Of a stretch of 64,000 bases of DNA, positions 57,365 to 64,000 are shown in pieces. Positions within the stretch are counted from its first letter, which is position 1, and each line of letters starts with the position of its first letter. The position numbers and the translations under genes are program-made. This DNA is from Siderastrea radians (taxonomy: Eukaryota; Cnidaria; Anthozoa; Scleractinia; Rhizangiidae), in NCBI GenBank assembly GCA_964017195.1, contig OZ024898.1:13831557-13895556 (forward strand), read 5' to 3'. A model generated the notes under the pieces. That model made no database searches. It was not told where the DNA came from and saw only the letters and a program-made list of their open reading frames with translations.

Positions 57365-60300
57365 AAACAGACTTTACCTAAATACGTAAAACTACGTGCA
57401 TAAATACGAAAAGAATATTTAATGGCTTTTTTGGTTACAGAAACACTCAAGCTTGCCATATCCACTTCAGCAAAAGAGAGTAAAGTAATCAATCTCGTCA
57501 CGGGCGACGTTTCCGTCCCTGCTAGCAGCGGTCAGCAGTTTCCCAGCGCGCATGAGTCATACAGCCTTGAAGTTGACTCTTCCAGGAACGCTATCACTAT
57601 CACAGGTAGGTCTTAGCCTATTGCTCTAGTTAAACTGGTCGTAAAAAAAATCAGCACATTCTCCCGAGGGGATGGGGGGGGGGAGGGTACTCCCTTATCT
57701 GGCCTTAGCAGTAACGTGCGGCCCGATAGGGTATGGGTTTTGGAGGGTTTTGTCTTAAACGGGGTATCGATTTCATCAACTTTTTGTCTTAAACGGGAAA
57801 AGGGTATTCGTAATCACCGCAAACAGCTCAGTGACTCCTTGAAGCTGTAAACAGATTTCTCAGTTGTCGGTCTATTAAACAGGGTATGATTTTGGGTTTA
57901 ATGTCTTAGAGAAGCTCTGAAAAAGTAAGTTCTGTCTTAAACAGGGCCGGTAGCAAAATCGGTGATTTGTGTCTTAAAAAGGGTAAGGGTGGAGCACCCG
58001 GGCGGTACCTCCCTACCGGAGCATCTGTTAAGTACCCCCCCGGCTCATTCTGCAATAACAATACTTCCTGCATGAAAGAGCCTACCGAAGTGGACAATCT
58101 ACAATACCAAACGCAAAAATTGCTGTTCCCGTCTTATCCAAGAATCGCCTTAGTTAAGAGGCGACGTTCGTGAGAACAGGACTTCTAGAATTTGTTAATT
58201 CTCTCTGCTATTTCTACAAACACTATAAGCCACGCTCGTATAAATGAGTCAGTTGGTGTCTGAAAGAGGATTTCTGTGTTGTGGGTTCATCGAGGTCTAA
58301 AGCTGGATTTTAAGGTTTTTAGGGAGGTTCGAGTTATCGAGCTGGGTTCGAGTTATTAGAGGACAAAATTACAGTAAATGTATGGAGCAAATCCAGAGGA
58401 AATTAATTCTGGTTTGAGTTAGCTCGAGCTTCGAGTTACCGAGGGTCCGACTTACCGGGAGTCAACTGTAGTTTCAGAAAACTGAGTAGGTGACATAATC
58501 CATTATGTTGCGCTTAATATAAGACGTGTCTCATTTTCTCTCGCTTAAGTGACCCTTAATGCGTGCACACTCTTGTCACAGGCAATGGCCCTGCTGGTGT
58601 ATTCTATGGCGTACAGACATTGCTGGTGTTACGGAGCGTAGAAGGCAAGGTCCCTGAAGTGTCAATCAAGGATGCTCCTAGGTATGCTTACCGAGGGATG
58701 CACCTTGATGTTGGACGTAACTTTATGGCTAAGGAACACGTGCTTAAATTGATTGACGTCATGGCGATGTACAAGTTAAACAAGTTTCACTTTCACCTGA
58801 CTGATGACGAAGGCTGGAGACTGGAGATTCCCGGATTACCGGAACTTACTGAGGTTTGTATATAACAGAAGCAAAAAGCAAACAGACAAATTAACGAAAG
58901 AACGTATGAACGAACCGCACTAAAAGCAAGAATAAAAATACTATGAAAGAAGTGCAATGGGGGGGGGGGGGTGCGTCTTACATACTGTGTACTTACAGAT
59001 TGTAATGGGTGTTACACCCCTCTGGAACTCGGAATTTTTTGTCCTCAGTGGATCCTCTCGTTTGTTTACTGGATATTTTGCTTGTTGTTATTTTCAGGTC
59101 GGCGGGAAACGCTGCTTTGACCTGAATGACAAACAGTGCATTCTGTCTCAACTCGGTTCAGGTCCTGACTCGACCACCTCTGGTACAGGCCACTACTCCG
59201 TTAATGAATACAAAGAAATTCTTCGCTATGCAAAGGAGCGTCATATCCAGGTCATCCCTGAATTTGACATGCCAGGACACGGAAATGCCGCCATTAAAGC
59301 CATGCTTGCTCGATACAACAAATTATCAGCCCAGGGAGATAAGTCAGGAGGAGAGAAATATTTGTTATCTGAAGCAAACGACACGTCTCGATATTTATCC
59401 ATACAACATTTTAGCGATGACGCCATTAATCCTTGCATAGAATCGACCTACAATTTTGTTGAGCACCTGGTTGAGGCTGTAGTGAATATACACAACGACA
59501 CACAACCACTGACTATCTTTCATTTTGGTGGAGATGAAGTTGCGCATGGTGCTTGGATCAATTCCTTCGCGTGCGGCAAGCTTGTGCAGAGACTGGGACT
59601 GGGTAGCTCTGGCGGGAAAATCGCTGACGAGTTGAAGGACTATTTTGTACAGCGCGTTGCCAATATCACGTCAAATTACAGCCTCGGACTCGCCGGCTGG
59701 GAAGATGGTCTCATGGATGTCAATAATGTCCCGTACAACCGGAAGTTATTAAGGAATACAAAAGTGTATGGATATGCATGGAACAACATCTGGGAATGGG
59801 GCGGCGGAAAGAGAGCTTATGAACTGGCAAACGCTGGATATCAGGTACAAGTTTTCATTTTTTTAAGTGTTTCACTTTAAACAGCGTCACGCCCTTACCA
59901 CTCGATTTACTTGCCATTCCACCAAATATGGGGTTATGATATCAGATTAAAAGCGTTCCTATGAACCTCGAATTTCTCACCAAATATAACTGCGGAACGT
60001 CTGTTTTCAATGCTTATGTTTGACCTCTGAGGACACAGCCAATAGCCTTTATGATGTTAACGTCACACTAGCTAAATTCACCCCAAGCTTCGCTTTTGAA
60101 GTGGAAACCAGTAAAGTGTCTCATCAAAGATTTTCCTAAGGAAGCATAATTGAAAAGAATATCCCCCCCCCGAAAAAAAAAACAGTCGCAAGTTGCCAGA
60201 TATGTCCAAAGAACTTCGTAAAAACCAAAGTTTGAGCTGGTGACATGGCATGCGTAAGACCTTTTCCTATTCCTACCTGAATGAACAGACTAGACAAACT

Positions 60301-62219
60301 GCTTATACTTCTAGGTATAATCATTCACTGAACAAAAGTCGTTTTGAGGGTGATTCTCACCTTAGCGATCATACTAGACTACAGCTGTCAAACTAGACTA
60401 GAGTATCATACTGACTTTTTAGAGTCCAAACCATTTTACTGAACGACAGTCTTTTCTCACATATTAGACAACTACTTATTCTTATACTCCCGGGTTTAAA
60501 CGACTTATTGAAGAACAGTCTTTTAAAGGGTTACTTTCACCAGGACAACCTTATTCGACAAACTACTGGCACTTCACCATTTCATTTGCTGAACTACAGT
60601 TGACTAGACTACCATTTTACTAAACAACAGTCTTTTGAAGAACTGCTCTTTACCGGATGATCACACTAGGCCGACTAATGATACTTCTGGGTTAAAGACC
60701 ATCCACTGAACAACAGCCTTTTAAGGATACTCTCGTGTGATTACACACGACAAATTACTGATACTCCTGAGTTAAAACTATTCATCGCGTCTCTTGAATA
60801 TGATCATGTTGTTTGATGTATGGCGTCATGTATATGTATACTACATATTGACTGTATATATTATTACGTCACATATGATGCAATACTATGAAATTGAAAA
60901 GGGGACGTGATTGGGTTCACGTGCCTAAGCCAAGGTGGTCCATCCAAAAGAAGCTTTTATGGTCTAACTGGACTGCTTATCGAAGCCAAAAATCTAGAGC
61001 ACTGAACAAACTAGTTTTTAAGCGTTCGAAGACTGTCAGTATTCCAACAAGAATTAAAGATTAGTTATTTTACAGGCACTTCAGTTTAAAGGCGTAATTA
61101 TTTTTTCAGCGGGCAACTGTTAGTTAGAATTGCTTTAGAATGAGTTACTACCGATGTAAACAAATCCTCAAAGCGGAAATTGCTGCTACTGATTTGTTGT
61201 AAATTTGTCACTTTATAGGTGATTATGTCCCAGGCCACCCACTTGTATTTCGACCACCCGTACGAGCCTGACCCAGAAGAGCGTGGGTTTTACTGGGCCA
61301 CACGGTTTACAGATACTCGAAAAGTGTTTGGTTTTATTCCGGGTGATTTGTTTGCGAATGTCGAGATAAAACGTTCCGGTGAGCCGCTGACCAGAGAGGA
61401 GCTCTGCATGACTCAAGGAGCTTGCCCTGATTTAGTTAAGAAGGAAAATATTGTAGGTAAGGCTAATGTGAAAGGTCAGTACAAGAAGCTGAGCTGTGAA
61501 CAAGAAAAATATTGATAAATAGAGAAAGATTGTGAATTTTAAGCTTGGATAAGAAATAAGAAAGGTGGAATATTCAGAATGTTGCGAGCGTGGGACAAAG
61601 AAAAATCTGAGTCCCAACGGGAATCAAACCCATGACCTTCTGTACACCAGTCAGACTCTTTAACCTCTCAGCTATTGGGAAACTCGTGGTGAGCTAGGCA
61701 ACCAAGAGGCAAGGCTTTTAAGATAAATAACACGGAAAGGTCCGTGAACTCCTTGCTCAGTACAAGAACTTAAGTTATGAAAAAGGAAAATATTGTACAC
61801 TAAGGCTAATAAGAATAGTCAACTCCAGGAATAAAGGAAATAGTCGGGGACAATTTTCGTTTGAGCGGGAACATGAGAAAAAGTTGACCCATAACTCATC
61901 CGATTAGAGAAGTAGAGTGGCTGTTAAGGGGGTGTGAAATCATTACTATTTCTTCTTTGCTTTCAGGAATGCAAGGTCATCTATGGACGGAAACGGTGCG
62001 AACCGCTGACCAAATGTATGGTATGATATTTCCTCGCATGATTGCACTGGCCGAACGCGCGTGGCATAAAGCATCTTGGGAAGACATCACTGACAAGGAG
62101 GAAAGAGACGCCAAGAAGGCTAGTGATTGGGCGAACTTTGCCAACACGTTGGGCTACAGGGAACTGGGTCGACTGGATAAGATGGCCGTGGCATATCGTG
62201 TACCACCTCCAGGAGTAAG
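53232..62219 (+). CDS. Hex-B: chitobiase-like beta-N-acetylhexosaminidase (GH20), 3' end outside window
   Basis: Paralogue of Hex-A. Exons: 53232-53283, 55784-56464, 57441-57605, 58582-58853, 59098-59844, 61219-61456, 61967-62219; all GT-AG with continuous phase; 802 codons plus 2 nt are seen. Exon 1 is a short cleavable signal peptide (MALILLLAMSSLLQITA). CHB_HEX about 22-180, GH20b about 245-365, catalytic domain from about 365 with HFGGDEV (D536/E537) and YFDHPYEPD; exon 7 ends at PPPGVR, exactly where Hex-A joins its last CHB_HEX_C exon. No such exon is found before 64000, so it lies beyond. Exons 3 plus 4 (165+272 nt) equal Hex-A exon 3 (437 nt). Predicted secreted or lysosomal; catalytic residues intact. 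Confidence 0.92.
53284..55783. other. Hex-B intron 1
   Basis: 2.5-kb intron, mostly AT-rich without recognised genes. Near 55320-55450 a short mirrored pair (TCCAATACTCCGACAAATTTA and its inverse) encloses an AACAATA-rich stretch, probably a small foldback repeat. Confidence 0.5.
54154..54189. repeat. Perfect palindrome, 16-bp arms
   Basis: AGGGTATTATTAGGTT, spacer ACGC, then the exact inverse, in Hex-B intron 1. Same architecture (4-nt spacer) as the palindrome at 23781. Confidence 0.95.
57277..57364. repeat. (AAAC)n(TAAC)n microsatellite in Hex-B intron
   Basis: About 56 bp of AAAC units followed by about 30 bp of TAAC, roughly 75 bp before the exon 57441 acceptor. Confidence 0.95.
57672..58045. 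mobile_element. Interspersed repeat with GGGTACTCCC-type ends
   Basis: Starts GGGAGGGTACTCCC and ends near AAGTACCCCCC. The interior repeats GTCTTAAACGGGGTAT-like blocks four to five times. A familiar noncoding repeat type of coral genomes; it lies in the Hex-B intron 57606-58581. Fragments appear near 1710 and 8860. Confidence 0.6.
58318..58470. mobile_element. Degenerate GGTTCGAGTTA repeat
   Basis: Repeated GGTTCGAGTTATCGAG and TTCGAGTTACCGAGGG motifs at both sides, in the pattern of a common cnidarian MITE family. A weaker relative is at 51015-51165. Confidence 0.45.
60320..60790. repeat. Degenerate minisatellite in Hex-B intron
   Basis: The block CTGAACAACAGTCTTTTAAG recurs in diverged form near 60325, 60440, 60508, 60620 and 60705, with intervening ACTAGAC and ACTGATACTCCTGGGTT pieces. 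Irregular units of about 70-115 bp in intron 59845-61218. Confidence 0.7.
61600..61700 (-). mobile_element. tRNA-derived SINE in Hex-B intron
   Basis: On the minus strand TAGCTGAGAGGTTAAAGAG (A-box region) and GGTCATGGGTTTGATTCCCG (B-box region) at tRNA spacing. Confidence 0.6.
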
Positions 62220-62249
62220 GTGAGGCAAGGACGCGCTGGATATCGAATG

Positions 62250-62415
62250 ATAATAGCCCAATTTCGATATATTAAAATTCGACTTAAACAATAGGCATCA
62301 CTACGAGGCTTAGGGGAGTAATATAAGGATTTATATGGGTTTATTCCCTTAAGCCTCGAAATGATGCCTGTTGCTTAAGACTGAATTTTAAGATATTGAA
62401 ATTGGGCTATTAACC
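62250..62415. mobile_element. Foldback MITE downstream of Hex-B exon 7
   Basis: AATAGCCCAATTTCGATAT at the left is mirrored at the right end, with inner GGCATCA and CGAGGCTTA blocks also paired; arms about 70 bp. Confidence 0.8.
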
Positions 62416-62794
62416 AGTGAGGCACGTAGCGACGAGTTCGTTACAATCATCTGATATACAGCAAGCCCGAGTAAAATAATTGTTTCGTGAAAAAACTCAG
62501 CCAATTTTTTCATATAAAATCTAGAAAGAAAAAGAGAAAAAATACGAAAGACGTACAACAAGGGGTACTCAATCAATCACGACTGAAAGAAAAGGCGCCA
62601 AAACCTTGCGACGTGTTGCAGCGTTTCTTTTCAAAGATCAATGAAACTGCCTGAAGTGAACGTCCGAGGACAATATTTTGAGAAAACAATTTTCTAATTA
62701 TCGATATCGGCTCTGAGGTATGATGGTACATGGTCGATGTTTCCTGAAAATTTGTTCTAAGAATTGACAGACTGGAGCGTATGAGCTCGTCATC

Positions 62795-63055
62795 GCCGCT
62801 GCAGAAGTAGCCTGAGAAAACAGCTGACGTTTCGAGGTCGCCACTTGAGCCCTCGTAAAACGACGTCTGAGTAACGAGCGCAGAAATTCCATACTGATGA
62901 CGTGATTCCAACCAAGCAGAAGCACTACCAAGATCTGGGTAGAGACACGTCATCAGTATGGAATGTCTGCGCTCGTTACTCAGACGTCGTTTTGCGAGGG
63001 CTCAAGTGGTGACCTCGTGAAACGTCGGCTGTTTTCTTAGGCTACTGCAGAAGTT
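62795..63055. mobile_element. Foldback MITE, about 105-bp arms
   Basis: CTGCAGAAGTAGCCTGAG, AACAGCTGACGTTTCG, CTTGAGCCCTCG and ACGACGTCTGAGTAACGAGC are mirrored on the right; the centre is near the AGATCTGGGTAG block at 62930. A type common in coral genomes (recognition from memory). Probably in the last Hex-B intron. Confidence 0.8.
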
Positions 63056-63393
63056 GAAAGGAACAAGTTTGTAATCCATTGGCACAACGGAGCCATCACG
63101 TGCTTGTTTAATCGAAATGGAGACAAAATTGGAACTAGAACAGATACTCTCTATGCAGCTGAGGAACAAGATTACTGAGTGCGGAACACTAGACAATCTC
63201 ACAATCTCAAAAATTAACATCGCAATGTATGAACAAGATTTGATTCATGATCAAGGAAAGGAATAATTGAATCATCTCGGGAAAGAGCCAGAAAAATCAG
63301 ATGTAATGGATGTGAATATATAACTGAATTGATCGTAAATGTGAACTGTGAGTGGAACATTTTGTAAGTGAGATATCCTCCCAGTAATGAAGG

Positions 63394-63480
63394 CAACATC
63401 AGAATACAAACTCATGACCTTGCAACACTGTTGCAACGCTCTCAGCAACTGAACTATCAAGCCAACTGGGAGCTCAGTGG
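63394..63480 (-). mobile_element. tRNA-derived SINE fragment
   Basis: On the minus strand TTGATAGTTCAGTTGCTGAG and GGTCATGAGTTTGTATTC resemble A and B boxes of the same SINE type as at 61600. Confidence 0.5.
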
Positions 63481-63593
63481 TCATTACCAAATGTGAGTTC
63501 GTATTGTACCCGTGGATGTGATTCAATAAGAGTTAATGTATGAACAAAACTTGCAGTGAAAAGTTGCAATGAAAGCCTAGAAACACTTAAGGT

Positions 63594-63658
63594 TGGGATA
63601 AACCCATGACCTTACGATAATGGTCTAACAATCTTACCAACTGAACTACTGCATCTAA
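63594..63658 (-). mobile_element. tRNA-derived SINE fragment
   Basis: On the minus strand GCAGTAGTTCAGTTGGTAAG and GGTCATGGGTTTATCCC; a second copy about 200 bp from the previous one. Confidence 0.5.
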
Positions 63659-63909
63659 CTAGTGTTAAAGTTCCCGCGTGACGTGACATGTGACACACAA
63701 TGTATTGTATTGTTCTGAATTTTCAAATATCTCTGAATGTAACCGTTTTTTCTGGCAGTCGCCTGATGATTGCCTCGCATGAGGCATGAAACTCAGAGTA
63801 GCGAGTAAATGTCCATAAAAACTAACTCTTGAATTCTTACTGTTATTCACCGCTCTAGTTCAGCTATTGAGCACTTTGTAGTAGATGAGAATTTCACTCC
63901 ATTTTTTGG

Positions 63910-63929
63910 TTATATATATATATATATAT

Positions 63930-63976
<47 letters not shown>
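63910..63976. repeat. (AT)n microsatellite at right edge
   Basis: About 65 bp of AT with one ACATACAT interruption. Confidence 0.95.
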
Positions 63977-63979
<3 letters not shown>

Positions 63980-64000
63980 CATCAAAAACATCATTTGTCT

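Noticed and set aside
62220..64000. Search for the last Hex-B exon (CHB_HEX_C domain)
   Set aside because: No stretch resembling the Hex-A last exon with an acceptor in matching phase was found; the region is MITEs and SINE fragments.

Overview
The window is animal nuclear DNA, most likely from an anthozoan cnidarian and probably a stony coral. This is an inference from intron-rich genes with GT-AG junctions, AT-rich intergenic DNA crowded with foldback MITEs and tRNA-derived SINEs of coral type, a Ty3/gypsy element, and a chitobiase-like GH20 enzyme with the four-domain architecture known from bacteria and marine invertebrates. No operons, CRISPR arrays or bacterial signals are present.

Layout. 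0-23 kb is a cluster of four acyl-CoA delta-9 desaturase (SCD-type) genes, each with two coding exons split at the same site. SCD-A (exon 1 only; it runs off the left edge), SCD-B and SCD-C are on the minus strand and SCD-D is on the plus strand. B, C and D share a TATA box, an initiator and a non-coding 5' exon. C and D are the two arms of a roughly 3.9-kb inverted duplication whose centre is a 1.15-kb TIR-bounded element. SCD-C has an exact 33-bp deletion that removes the VNSVAH metal-ligand motif. The 3' flank of the SCD unit was copied again as 24.0-29.8 kb, split by at least two transposons (TSDs AAT and TTAA), and ends about 28 bp past the stop codon of the next gene.

29.8-62.2 kb holds two paralogous beta-N-acetylhexosaminidase/chitobiase-like genes. 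Hex-A is on the minus strand (7 exons, 878 aa, complete, signal-anchor N-terminus). Hex-B is on the plus strand (7 exons seen, cleavable signal peptide, last exon outside the window). They are head to head. A piece of upstream sequence (45.0-46.1 and 52.3-52.9 kb) is mirrored between them, so this pair also looks like an old inverted duplication. The 15 kb between them holds a rearranged gypsy element (pol half inverted against gag-protease), a SINE array carrying 45-bp gag fragments, several MITEs, and a possible two-exon small membrane-protein gene (47.5-51.7 kb) whose TGA stop is followed by a strong hairpin and a further 65 open codons.

Functionally, the desaturases make monounsaturated acyl-CoA in the endoplasmic reticulum. 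The hexosaminidases cleave terminal GlcNAc from chitin oligosaccharides or glycans in a secretory or lysosomal compartment. Nothing visible ties the two families into one pathway; the shared theme is duplication by inversion. Exon boundaries were placed by hand from splice consensus, reading-frame continuity and paralogue comparison; no transcript or database check was possible.
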